64,000 nucleotides of DNA from CAVTPU01 sp963736695 (lineage in GTDB: Bacteria; Actinomycetota; Actinomycetes; Mycobacteriales; Micromonosporaceae), in contig CAVTPU010000001.1 of the NCBI GenBank assembly GCA_963736695.1, forward strand, positions 1,302,001 through 1,366,000. The letters are read 5' to 3'. The position numbers and the translations under genes were made by a program. Shown piece by piece: positions 27,288 to 36,131 of the stretch (its first letter is position 1; each line of letters starts with the position of its first letter). Under the pieces are notes generated by a model. The model did no database searches. It had not been told where the DNA came from and saw only the letters and a list, made by a program, of their open reading frames with translations.

Positions 27288-28169
27288 TCACCGGGGGATC
27301 GTCTCCAGATCGGCGAGCAGCAGGTCGCGATCGTCGTCGTCGGCGATGTCCTCGCTTGCCAGCCGAGCCTGTTCAAGCCAGGCCGCGGAGGTGTCCCGGT
27401 CGCCAGCGATCGCGTGTGCGCGTGCCAATGCCTCATAGGCGAACGCCAGATCCCAATCGCCGATGCCGTTTTGTCGGCAGATATTCAACACGAACCGCGC
27501 GTGATACAGCGCCGGCTCGGCCCGCCGCAATACGCAATAGACCCGCGAACACTGCCAGTGACTGCGAGCGATATGTTCCGGGCCACCCACGTGAAGCCAG
27601 TGATATGCCGATCCGTGCACGGCATGGATCATGCGAGCGTCGTCCTCCGGCGTACGGTCCTCTTTCTCCATGAGTCGCCAGGTCTCGTTGAAGAGCGCCT
27701 TGCCCCAGCGCAGGTGCAACTCCCGGTCATCGTCGGCCGGGTTCAGCTGTGGTTCGTTCATGATTGTCCAGTTCTCCATGGCGTCGGTCGCGGTCGCGGT
27801 CCCCGAGTCGTCGAGCAGATGATCAAGGGTGTGCCGGATGCCGCGCAGACGAACCAAGCGGGCGTCAACCCGACGACGGTGCTCCACCAGCGCCGCCCGA
27901 AACGCGGCTCGGTCGCCAGCCAGATCGAGCAGCCGCCGAACCTCGATGAGGGGAAGCTCTAGCGCCCGTAGCCGGCGAATCAACCGGGCCCGCTCAACCT
28001 GCGTCGGTGAGTAGTACCGGTAGCTGGTCACGCGATCCACCTCGGCGGGGTGAAGCAGCCCGATCCGGTCGTAGTGTCGCAACGCCTTCGTCGTCACTCC
28101 GGCAAGACGGGCCGCCTCACCGATGGTGAGGCGGCGATCGTGGCCCGTGGGCTGCGATGATCCCGTCAC
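27288..28169 (-). CDS. MerR-family transcriptional regulator with helical C-terminal domain
   Basis: The N-terminal 75 residues are a MerR DNA-binding domain (LTIGEAARLAGVTTKALRHY, then SYRYYSPTQVERARLIRRLR). A dimerising helix follows, and then about 170 residues with an apparent TPR-like helical array (AFAYEALARAHAIAGDRDTS). No metal-binding cysteine cluster is seen, so an organic ligand or protein signal is more likely. The target is unknown. Confidence 0.88.
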   Translation of the reverse strand: MTGSSQPTGHDRRLTIGEAARLAGVTTKALRHYDRIGLLHPAEVDRVTSYRYYSPTQVERARLIRRLRALELPLIEVRRLLDLAGDRAAFRAALVEHRRRVDARLVRLRGIRHTLDHLLDDSGTATATDAMENWTIMNEPQLNPADDDRELHLRWGKALFNETWRLMEKEDRTPEDDARMIHAVHGSAYHWLHVGGPEHIARSHWQCSRVYCVLRRAEPALYHARFVLNICRQNGIGDWDLAFAYEALARAHAIAGDRDTSAAWLEQARLASEDIADDDDRDLLLADLETIPR

Positions 28170-28287
28170 CAGACCGACGTTAGGCCTTGCCCTGGGGGCA
28201 AGGTCAACAGTTCGCTTTCACCTCATAGGCCCGCCCGAAACCAATTGTGACGTCCGGAACCCGACCTGATACCCTTTGGGTCGCTGA

Positions 28288-28360
28288 GCCCCCGTAGCTC
28301 AGGGGATAGAGCACCGCCCTCCGGAGGCGGGGGCGCAGGTTCGAATCCTGCCGGGGGCAC
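28288..28360 (+). tRNA. tRNA-Arg (anticodon CCG)
   Basis: The acceptor stem GCCCCCG pairs with CGGGGGC. The D arm, the anticodon stem around loop CTCCGGA, and the T arm with GGTTCGAATCC are all present. The anticodon CCG reads CGG arginine codons. Confidence 0.95.
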
Positions 28361-28592
28361 CGAACCGTACAGCGTCGAACGTTCCGCCCTCCTCCTAGCC
28401 TGCGTGGGGTCGTCGAGTTCGATGGCCTCCGTGATGCAGGCCGTACGCAGCACTCCGTGAATCGGAGTAGCTCAGCTCGACTATTTAACGAACCCCTCAT
28501 CAACACCTGGTGGACCGCGCAGGAAACGATACTGCGCGGGCCGTTTACCTTCGTCCGGGCGTAAGGCGTCAATACAGGTGTCGGAGGTGTTC

Positions 28593-29114
28593 ATGGATGG
28601 TCCCGGAAGCTCTGCGGAGTTCGCGGAGTTCGTCGCAGCCTGCTCGGCCCGGCTGTTACGCAGCGCGTGGCTACTCACGGGCGATGCGTGGCAGGCCGAG
28701 GACCTACTGCAGACGGCGCTGGCGAAGACCTGGCGGCATTGGCCTGAGGTGGTCAGTGCGCACAGTCCGGAAGCATACGTACGGCGGATCATCTTCACGA
28801 CGTTCATCTCTTGGTGGCGTTTGCGGTCGCGTGGAGAAATACCCACGCAAACGCTGCCGGAGGTGCCCGACGACAGCAGCCTTGCCTCCGCAGCCGCGAC
28901 CCGCGATGTGGTTCGGCGGGCGCTGACCCGGCTGAGCCGCCAGCAGCGGGCAATCGTTGTGTTGCGCTTTGCCGAGGACCGATCGGTCGAGCAGACAGCC
29001 GCGATCCTGGACACATCCGCCGCGACGGTGAAGGTACAAGCGGCGCGTGCATTGAAGATACTGCGCTTGGACCCGACGCTGGGGTCGTTCACACAGGATG
29101 GAGTGCGCGGATGA
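28593..29114 (+). CDS. ECF sigma factor, SigE family
   Basis: This 173-residue extracytoplasmic-function sigma factor has region 2 (LLRSAWLLTGDAWQAEDLLQ and TALAKTWRHW) and region 4 (LTRLSRQQRAIVVLRFAEDR then TAAILDTSAATVKVQAARAL). I chose the ATG at 28593 because GGAGGT lies 5 bases upstream; a GTG at 28578 is in frame. It overlaps the next gene by 4 bases, the usual layout for a sigma factor with a membrane partner. Confidence 0.9.
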   Translation: MDGPGSSAEFAEFVAACSARLLRSAWLLTGDAWQAEDLLQTALAKTWRHWPEVVSAHSPEAYVRRIIFTTFISWWRLRSRGEIPTQTLPEVPDDSSLASAAATRDVVRRALTRLSRQQRAIVVLRFAEDRSVEQTAAILDTSAATVKVQAARALKILRLDPTLGSFTQDGVRG

Positions 29115-29884
29115 ACGAGAAAGAATTGGGACGCCTGTTGACCAGCGTGGTGCCGAATCTGACACCGCCGGCCGACCGTATAAACCAAGTCGATCGCCGC
29201 GTACGTCGCTCGCGACGAGTGGCAATGGTGAGCACAGTAGCCGCGATGGTGACGGCAATTCTCATCGGCGGGGCGTTCTTGACTGACAAGCTTACCGGCA
29301 CGCGTCCGGCTCCGATGGGTGTCGGGGCCAGCAGCGTTCGCCCGTCTCTTACTACCGCTGACGGAATTCTCAGGACTGGGGGGTGCGCAACATACCACAC
29401 AGCGGGTCCCACAACGATTGCCGGCACGCCGGTGGACGGGAACTCAGCCATCGTCAACGACCTCAACAACCGGGTGGTGTCATATGCCATGGAGCATTTC
29501 AGTTCTGTGTATGCGTTGACGGAACTGGTCAGCGACATCGGCGTGTTGCGTGTGTACCGGGTGCCGTCGGCGGCCTTCGACGAGTGGGCCATGCGGGAAC
29601 TCGCTCACGACTGCCTGCAGATCGCTGACGCGCGCTCCTCCGCAGTGGAGATGGAAGCGACGGCACACCACATCAGCGATGACCGTTCATACTGGTCCAA
29701 GAACGGCATCCACGTGCTGAGCGTCAGCGGCAACCCGATCGACGGGACTCTGGAAGTTGCCGTGCCGGCAAAGGATCTAGACAAGGCGCGCCGCGACATC
29801 CCTCGCCACTATCCGAGCCTTCAGGTCCGAATAGTAGCTGGAGGCCCGGACAATGGCCGCGTAATCGGCCGACCAGCTGCCTAA
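29111..29884 (+). CDS. Membrane partner of the ECF sigma factor, hypothetical
   Basis: This 257-residue protein has a cytoplasmic N-terminus of about 40 residues, one membrane helix (VSTVAAMVTAILIGGAFL), and an extracytoplasmic domain with no recognised family. Its start overlaps the sigma gene stop, and topology fits a regulatory partner. No zinc-binding anti-sigma motif is visible, so the anti-sigma role is inferred from position only. Confidence 0.7.
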   Translation: MNEKELGRLLTSVVPNLTPPADRINQVDRRVRRSRRVAMVSTVAAMVTAILIGGAFLTDKLTGTRPAPMGVGASSVRPSLTTADGILRTGGCATYHTAGPTTIAGTPVDGNSAIVNDLNNRVVSYAMEHFSSVYALTELVSDIGVLRVYRVPSAAFDEWAMRELAHDCLQIADARSSAVEMEATAHHISDDRSYWSKNGIHVLSVSGNPIDGTLEVAVPAKDLDKARRDIPRHYPSLQVRIVAGGPDNGRVIGRPAA

Positions 29885-30117
29885 CCGCAAATCCATCGAG
29901 CGAACAGCGATCACCAGTACGTTGTTGCGACGGCTTACTGCCAGGCCCGGGATAGCCAAGCACGACAATGTGTTCCATCACTGCGGAAGCTGGGCACATC
30001 TCGCCCGGTGACCTAGTCGTCTGGGCAAGCCATGTCGTAGAAGGCCACTGGGTCGACCACCTCATTGCATCGGCCGTGCGGTGGCGAACCTCAACAGGTC
30101 CGCCACCGCAAAAGGTA

Positions 30118-31416
30118 TCAGCTCGTGGTACTCGTAGTGTTCGGGTACGCCGCCGTCTGACTCAGGACAGTCGCCCAGTCCTGGAAGTACATGTAGTTTG
30201 GCGAGCTGCCCGAGCACAATATTCCCTTGGCCCGTACTCCAGCTCCGTCCAGCGTGAACACCGGACCGCCACTGTCGCCGCCCTGGCCGGCTGCGGTGCC
30301 GTCCGTCTTGACCGACTCGATTACGCCGTAAACCGCGTAACCCCAGTCGCCGTCGGAGTCTGGATGTGACCATGTGATGTCCAACGAACGGACCTGCTTG
30401 ATCCCGCAGACTGTTCCGCTGGTGGCTCCGGACTGGCAGACCAGTTCATTCGCCGCCCAGTATCCCCAACTGTTGACGTTCTTGGTATTGCTCGTGGTGG
30501 GCGAGCCGTCGAAGGTGACATGCCATCCAGGAGCGTCGATAAGAAGAAGATCGTAAGACCAGCCGTCGTAGTGCACTGGACCCATAAGGACACCGTGCTC
30601 CTTGACTACGTCTCCCGCACTGGCACAGTGAGCGGCGGTCAGCACATAGCTGTGGCCGTAGCTGTGCACTCCAAACCCTGTCGTACAGTTCACTCCTTTG
30701 GTCGTGTTGGTCCACCGGCCGCCACCATTCCACGGCGACGAATCGCTGGTGCGCGAGGATGGCGTGATGTCGGAGGTTGCCGCCTCAAACCGGACCGGCA
30801 CGGTGACCTCCGCCTCGGTGACGAGCTGTTCGGCTGGAACGATCGGTGCTTTACCGTGCCGAATTCGCGCCGCCGCAAATGTCGCCATTGTTGCGAAAGG
30901 TTGTTTTGTTATGTACAGGCCGGTGCCGTCTACCTCGTACCCGATGCTCTGGATGTCAGTCGCGCCGCGTCGACTGATCTCGCCATGAATCTTGCTGCCT
31001 TCGGCGTGAAGCTCTGCGGCCGAGAACGGCGCCGGTTTGACGACCACTGAACCACTGCGACGGCCGGACTGTAGGGCGGCCGTCATACCCGGGGTCAACG
31101 CGCCTTTCCAGTACAGAGTCAGGCCCGCGCCCTCAAAGGCAATACCGGCGTATCCCGACGTCGGGTCCTTCACCTGCTCGTCGCCGATGGCCTGAAGGGC
31201 TGGCTGCAACGCCTCTTGTTGACGCATCGTGTTCAACGTCGCCGCATCGAGATTGTCTGTCGACTGGGCGTCACGTGCTGCCGTACTGGTTCCAGGTCCG
31301 CCGCCCGATGCGTCAGCGGCCCCGCTGGGCAGAAGCGTCAATGGGACGATCGCCGCAACCGCGAGCATGAAGCGTCTTCCCATCGGTTCAGGTCGTCTCC
31401 TCATGCTGTTAACCAT
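30118..31416 (-). CDS. Secreted trypsin-like serine protease
   Basis: This 432-residue preproprotein begins with a signal peptide (FMLAVAAIVPLTLLPSGAAD). An N-terminal region of about 180 residues follows that may act as a propeptide. The S1-fold catalytic domain carries the full triad: His in LTAAHCASAG, Asp in YDLLLIDAPGW and Ser in GQGGDSGGPVFT. I start at the ATG at 31414-31416, preceded by GGGAGG. It is convergent with the ECF sigma/partner pair. Confidence 0.9.
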   Translation of the reverse strand: MVNSMRRRPEPMGRRFMLAVAAIVPLTLLPSGAADASGGGPGTSTAARDAQSTDNLDAATLNTMRQQEALQPALQAIGDEQVKDPTSGYAGIAFEGAGLTLYWKGALTPGMTAALQSGRRSGSVVVKPAPFSAAELHAEGSKIHGEISRRGATDIQSIGYEVDGTGLYITKQPFATMATFAAARIRHGKAPIVPAEQLVTEAEVTVPVRFEAATSDITPSSRTSDSSPWNGGGRWTNTTKGVNCTTGFGVHSYGHSYVLTAAHCASAGDVVKEHGVLMGPVHYDGWSYDLLLIDAPGWHVTFDGSPTTSNTKNVNSWGYWAANELVCQSGATSGTVCGIKQVRSLDITWSHPDSDGDWGYAVYGVIESVKTDGTAAGQGGDSGGPVFTLDGAGVRAKGILCSGSSPNYMYFQDWATVLSQTAAYPNTTSTTS

Positions 31417-31553
31417 GAATCCTCCCTGAAGAGTAGGTACAACAAACGCACAGGAAGCTATCAGAGACCGGCCCGTAGCGCGATGTCTATTTTGGATTTG
31501 GCTGTGCGGTGTCGGATTGTCGCCGCTTCCTGAAGACTGACCCGGTGTGGGTC

Positions 31554-32810
31554 GGCGGGTTCTACAGCACGTCGCAACACAGCTCTGGTAGACCATGAGG
31601 GTGTTGTCGATGGGTAGACGTGGACGGAAGCGCCAACTGGATGTCGAGTCCCGGTACTGGCAGCTGATTCTCTCCGGCGTGGGGACGGTGGAAGCATGTC
31701 GAGCTGTCGGTATCGGTCGCAAGACTGGATACCGTTGGCGAGCCGAGGGCGGCGGATCGGCACCGCTGATGCTGGAGGAAGCGCGCCGTTCGAACCGGTT
31801 TCTGTCATTGCTGGAGCGGCAACGAATCGCCACCCTACGGGGCCAGGGCTTGGGCGTGCGTGAGATCGCTCGACGCCTGGACCGTTCTCCATCGACCGTC
31901 AGTCGCGAGTTGCGCCGCAACGTCCGACCGCATGACTGCTGCTACGACGCGGACCTCGCGCACGCCCGCACCCGCGAGCGAACCCGCCGCCCCGGCACAG
32001 CCGGATCTTCGTCGACGTCGAGCTTCGTGACGAGGTCCAGCGCAAGCTTGAACTGGAGTGGAGCTCAGAGCAGGTCGCGCAGTACCTGCGCCGCGCGTAC
32101 CCCGACCGGCCCTCGTGGCATCTGTGCCACGAGACCATCTACAGGGTGCTGTACAGCGGCAAGGGCGGGCTGAGCCGGGAACTGACCAAGCGTCTGCGAA
32201 CCGGTCGGCCACTGCGTCGGCGCCGCCGGCGTGCCGACCAGCGTCAGTCGCGGTTCCTGACACCGATCACGCTAATCGAGCACCGCCCTCGTGCTGCACT
32301 CGACCGCGGTCGAGTGGGTGACTGGGAAGGCGACCTCATCGTCGGCCGAAACAGTCGCTCGGCCATCGGAACTCTCGTCGATCGGCGCAGCCGGTACGTG
32401 CGCCTGATCCACCTACCTGACGGCCACAGTGCCGACCAGCTGTTGCAGGCCATCGACGTCGTGCTCGGCACGATCCCTGCCGAGGCCCTGATGACGCTGA
32501 CCTGGGACCAGGGCTCGGAGATGGCGCTGCACGACCGGATCTCCGGCAGCTTCGCCGAAGACGTCTTCTTCGCCCACCCTGCTAGCCCGTGGATGCGGCC
32601 TACTAACGAAAACACCAACGGCCTACTGCGCCAGTACTTCCCGAAGGGCAGCGACCTCGCCGTCCACTCACCCGACGTCCTTCACAAGGTCGAGGATCGA
32701 CTCAACGGCCGTCCACGGAAGGTCCTCGGCTGGGCCACGCCTGCAGAGGTCTTCGCCGGAGCTATGGGACCCTAGACCGGTCATTGTTGCGACGGTCGAT
32801 CGAATCCGCC
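31554..32810 (+). mobile_element. IS30-family insertion sequence
   Basis: Imperfect inverted repeats at 31554-31579 and 32785-32810 match at 20 of 26 positions, with the identical block cgtcgcaaca. They bracket an IS30-type transposase. The right end abuts the truncated IS3 orfA at codon ELRMQNE, so insertion into IS3 is likely. No matching second half of that IS3 is found to the left, which implies a deletion as well. Confidence 0.75.
31610..32775 (+). pseudogene. IS30-family transposase (one frameshift)
   Basis: The N-terminus has two helix-turn-helix segments (GVGTVEACRAVGIGRKTGYR and QGLGVREIARRLDRSPSTVS). The C-terminal half has the DDE core: VGDWEGDLIVGRNSRSAIGT, TLTWDQGSEMALHDRI and the final-Glu region SPWMRPTNENTNGLLRQYFP. 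The frame changes by one base near 31990-32020, so the copy as given is inactive unless this is a consensus error. Confidence 0.88.
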
Positions 32811-33121
32811 AACTCGTTCTGCATACGCAATTCCCGGTTCTCGCGTTCGAGTTCCTTCAACCGCGCCCGATCCGCGACAGCGAGGGGCTGTTCTTCCACA
32901 GGGCGACTCCTTCTGTATGCGTTAACCCAATTACCGAGGGTGGCTTCCAACAGGCCGAGTTCGCGAGCAACCACGGCGATCGGACGCGAAGCCTCGATCA
33001 CCAACTTCACCGCCTCATCGCGATACTCCTGCGAGTAGGTTCGCTTCTCCCGAGCCATACCATCTCCGTCCCAGACCAAGATCCTATTAGATCTGCTGTC
33101 CGGAAACTACGGGGCACCCCA
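32811..33121 (-). mobile_element. IS3-family fragment (orfA and terminal repeat)
   Basis: The remaining orfA begins MAREKRTYSQEYRDEAVKLV (start 33056-33058) and carries the helix-turn-helix IAVVARELGLLEATLGNWVN. It is cut after RENRELRMQNE, where the IS30 right end begins. The terminal repeat region at about 33095-33121 (gtccggaaactacggggcac) resembles IS3 ends. orfB is absent. Confidence 0.75.
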
Positions 33122-33385
33122 CAGGTCTGGTGGGTGGCCGATGGTCATGCTATTTCGATCGCGTCACCGAGGCCCTTGAGCCCGTCGGAGCAGACGATGA
33201 GGACGTCGCTGACACCACGGTTACGTAGTTCGGTCAGGTAACCCAACCACTGTTTAGCGCCCTCACCGCCGGTGCCGACCCACATGCCGAGTACGTCGCG
33301 TTCACCGGTGATACTGATACCGACCGCGACATACACCGGCCGGTTCGATACCTGCCCGTCACGAATCTTGGCTCTGTCGCAGATT
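33122..33385 (-). pseudogene. IS256-family transposase fragment
   Basis: About 85 codons of a mutator-type transposase remain (IRDGQVSNRPVYVAVGISIT and GAKQWLGYLTELRNRGVSDV). A TGA replaces the expected tryptophan after DAIEIA. The copy is cut by the IS3 end on one side and by a second IS256 element on the other. It is about 70% similar to the matching part of the intact neighbour. Confidence 0.85.
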
Positions 33386-33390
33386 CTTGT

Positions 33391-34761
33391 GGGAGTGTCA
33401 AGTTAACGGCTGATCTTGGTTGTTGAGGTGGTCAGTGGTTGGCCGGAGTGAGCCGGCCCTCGAAGGCGATCTGGAAGGCGTTCAACGGTGCTTTCCAGCG
33501 CATGGTCCAGCGTCGGCGGCCGACACCGGTCGGGTCGAGGCTCATCAACGCCATGTAGACGCACTTGAGCGCGGCCTGCTCGTTCGGGAAGTGTCCACGA
33601 GCTCGGACGGCCTTGCGAATGCGGGCGTTGACGGACTCGATCGCGTTCGTAGTGCAGATGACCTTGCGGATCTCGACGTCGAACGCTAAGAACGGCACGA
33701 ACTCGGCCCAGGCGTTCTCCCACAGCTTCACGATCGCCGGATACTTCCTGCCCCAGGTCTCGGCGAACTCGAGGAACCGTTCGGCCGCGGCTTCTTCCGT
33801 CGCCGCGGTGTAGACCGGCTTGAGCGCCTTGGCGATCTTGTCCCAGTCCTGGCGGGCCGCGTACCGGAACGAGTTACGCAGAAGATGAACTACACAGGTT
33901 TGGACGATCGTGCGGGGCCACACCGTCGCGACCGCGTCCGGCAGGCCCTTGAGTCCGTCGCAGACGAGCATCAGCACATCCTGCACGCCGCGGTTCTTCA
34001 GCTCGGTGAGCACGTGCAGCCAGTGCTTAGCGCCCTCACCGCCGTCACCAGCCCAGATACCCAGGATGTCGCGGTGCCCGTCGACGGTGACGGCCATGAC
34101 AACGTAGATCGGCCGGTTCGCGACCTGACCATCTCTGATCTTCACGTTAATCGCATCGATGAACACGACCGGATATACGGGGTCGAGAGGCCGGTTCTGC
34201 CACTCGGCCATCCCGTCCATGACCTTGTCGGTGATGGTGGAGATCGTCTGCTTCGACACCTCAGTGCCATACACCTCGGCCAGGTGAGCGCTGATCTCAC
34301 CATGGGTCAACCTCTTGGCCGACAACGACAACACCAGATCATCCACCCCGGACAGACGCCGCTGCCGTTTACGGACGATCTGCGGTTCGAACGTGCCCGC
34401 CGCGTCCCGCGGCACCCGAACCTCAACCGGCCCGACATCGGTCAGCACCGTCTTGGTTCGACTCCCGTTGCGCGTGTTCCCACTACCCCGACCGGCCCGA
34501 TCGTGCTTGTCGTAGCCGACGTGCTCGGTGATCTCACCATCCAGCGCGGACTCCAGAACCCGCTTGGTCAACTGCTGCAGCAGCCCACCCTCACCGGTCA
34601 GCTTCAGCCCATCACCGCGAGCCCGATCGACAAGCATCGCTATCAACTGCTCATCCGTGACCCCACCCGCTGGCCCAGCAGCCGACTGTTCCACAGTGGT
34701 CTCGATCGTCATCTGGCATCTCTCCCTTGATCGGTCGATCAGCCGTTATTTGTACACACCC
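33391..34761 (-). mobile_element. IS256-family insertion sequence, apparently complete
   Basis: Terminal inverted repeats at 33391-33415 and 34737-34761 match at 20 of 25 positions, sharing the exact block taacggctgatc. They bound one uninterrupted transposase gene. No target duplication is evident beside the ends. It interrupts or adjoins the older IS256 fragment at 33122-33385. Confidence 0.85.
33432..34712 (-). CDS. IS256-family (mutator) transposase
   Basis: The 426-residue enzyme has the N-terminal region with EHVGYDKHDRAGRGSGNTRN and the DDE triad regions: first Asp in VVFIDAINVKIRDGQVANRP, second Asp in LMLVCDGLKGLPDAV, Glu in CTTNAIESVNARIRKAVR. No frameshift or stop interrupts it, so it may be active. 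Confidence 0.95.
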   Translation of the reverse strand: MTIETTVEQSAAGPAGGVTDEQLIAMLVDRARGDGLKLTGEGGLLQQLTKRVLESALDGEITEHVGYDKHDRAGRGSGNTRNGSRTKTVLTDVGPVEVRVPRDAAGTFEPQIVRKRQRRLSGVDDLVLSLSAKRLTHGEISAHLAEVYGTEVSKQTISTITDKVMDGMAEWQNRPLDPVYPVVFIDAINVKIRDGQVANRPIYVVMAVTVDGHRDILGIWAGDGGEGAKHWLHVLTELKNRGVQDVLMLVCDGLKGLPDAVATVWPRTIVQTCVVHLLRNSFRYAARQDWDKIAKALKPVYTAATEEAAAERFLEFAETWGRKYPAIVKLWENAWAEFVPFLAFDVEIRKVICTTNAIESVNARIRKAVRARGHFPNEQAALKCVYMALMSLDPTGVGRRRWTMRWKAPLNAFQIAFEGRLTPANH

Positions 34762-34895
34762 GCCATCGCGACGGTTCGTAGGCTGACTGATCACGCGGCG
34801 CGTCCGCAGCAGAGTCTTATGTGGACTAAGAGACTGCGGCTCTCACCAGTCGGCCGCTTTGTCCGGCAACGTCGGTCACCGTCACGTGGACGCGT

Positions 34896-35036
34896 TCAGC
34901 GAAATTCGCGATCCTCGGACGTCATCTCCGCGATCCGAGCGAGAACCACCCGCAGTTCGGCGACGCGCTCCTTCATTGCAGCCCGCTCTTCGGCACTGAA
35001 TCCGTCGTAGCCGGTCTCGCGATTCTTGGCGGACAT
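34896..35036 (-). pseudogene. Short protein resembling the start of a DUF1801/YdhG-type protein
   Basis: The 46-residue reading MSAKNRETGYDGFSAEERAA then MKERVAELRVVLARIAEM resembles the N-terminal 40-50 residues of longer actinobacterial DUF1801-type proteins. It stops just after EDREF. It lies 135 bases from the IS256 end, so truncation by rearrangement is likely, although a genuine small protein cannot be excluded. GGGACAGG precedes the ATG. Confidence 0.5.
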
Positions 35037-35245
35037 TCACCTGTCCCTTCTTGCCGATCATTGGGCCGACAGCCTTGTTGAGAAGACTAGTTCAAACCCA
35101 AACCTTTGGTATGGCGATGGGGTGCGCGGCGGCGCACAAGCGCGCCGATCCAGGAGACCTGCGGATTGATAGCGGGAAGAAGTGCAAACGGCGAGCATCC
35201 GCCGCTCGGTTGCCATCGCCACCCCGATCACCGATTCTGGTAAGA

Positions 35246-36082
35246 ATGGGAGCACTGGATGGGGTTGCCGCCCGAGTGGCTGAGGGAGCGGTGGTCGAGT
35301 TTCGGCCGGCTGGCGGTTCGATGACTCCGCTGATAAACAGTCGAGACCTGGTGCGGGTGGCACCGGTCGACCCAGCCTCGCTCGAGGTGGGCGACATCGT
35401 CCTAGCCCGGGTCGCCGGCACGGTCTATCTGCACCTGATCTCGGCCGTCGACCCGACCCGGCACCGGGTGCAGATCAGCAACAATCACGGCCGCGTCAAC
35501 GGGTGGACTGGTTATGACCGGGTCTTCGGCATCTGCGTGCAGGTTCGAGGCACGACTCGTGCAGGAGCAGAGGCAAAAGTTCGTGCGGCTCGCCCAGACA
35601 ATACGCCGGTCCCGTTGAAGATTGTTCGAGGTGATGCGACCAGCCCGCAGGCAAAGGGTCCCAAACTCATCGCGCACATCTGCAACGATCTGGGCGGCTG
35701 GGGAAAAGGTTTCGTGGTCGACATATCCCGTCGGTGGCCCGGGCCCGAACGAGCCTACCGGCAGTGGCACCGTGACCGGGCTCGCACCGATTTCGGGCTC
35801 GGTGCGGTCCAGGTGCTCCAGGTCGGTGCCGACATGTGGGTGGCCAATATGGTTGCTCAACACGGCATGCGAACCGGAAGTTCGGGTCCGCCGATTCGGT
35901 ACGAGGCGGTCGACCAGTGTCTTGCCACGCTCGGCGAGCACGCCGCCCGCCTATCGGCAAGTGTGCACATGCCACGCATCGGCTGCGGTCTGGCTGGCGG
36001 GCGGTGGGATCGCATCGAACCGATGGTGATCACACACCTTTGCGCACGCGGGATCGCCACCACCGTCTACGACTTCGACTAA
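35246..36082 (+). CDS. S26-peptidase-like domain fused to a macrodomain
   Basis: This 278-residue protein has two parts. Residues 15-105 resemble a small S24/S26 peptidase fold: GGSMTPLI gives the nucleophile Ser25, and the position expected for the general base reads VYLHLI, a histidine (His63) as in S26B, not lysine. Residues 122-278 are an ADP-ribose-binding macrodomain of the TARG1/Poa1-like class, with LKIVRGDAT, LIAHICNDLGGWGKGFV and MPRIGCGLAGGRW. I start at the ATG at 35246; longer in-frame starts add unconserved sequence. It opens the accessory block right of the IS island. No membrane anchor is visible. Confidence 0.8.
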   Translation: MGALDGVAARVAEGAVVEFRPAGGSMTPLINSRDLVRVAPVDPASLEVGDIVLARVAGTVYLHLISAVDPTRHRVQISNNHGRVNGWTGYDRVFGICVQVRGTTRAGAEAKVRAARPDNTPVPLKIVRGDATSPQAKGPKLIAHICNDLGGWGKGFVVDISRRWPGPERAYRQWHRDRARTDFGLGAVQVLQVGADMWVANMVAQHGMRTGSSGPPIRYEAVDQCLATLGEHAARLSASVHMPRIGCGLAGGRWDRIEPMVITHLCARGIATTVYDFD

Positions 36083-36131
36083 GCCACATTCCCGGGTACA
36101 CGTACCGGCGGGGCACCGCTAACATCGCGGA

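Noticed and set aside
30118..31920. A 600-residue version of the serine protease
   Set aside because: The extra 168 N-terminal residues are Arg/Ser-rich, lack conservation signs, and overlap the IS30 element. A signal peptide and ribosome-binding site mark the start at 31416.
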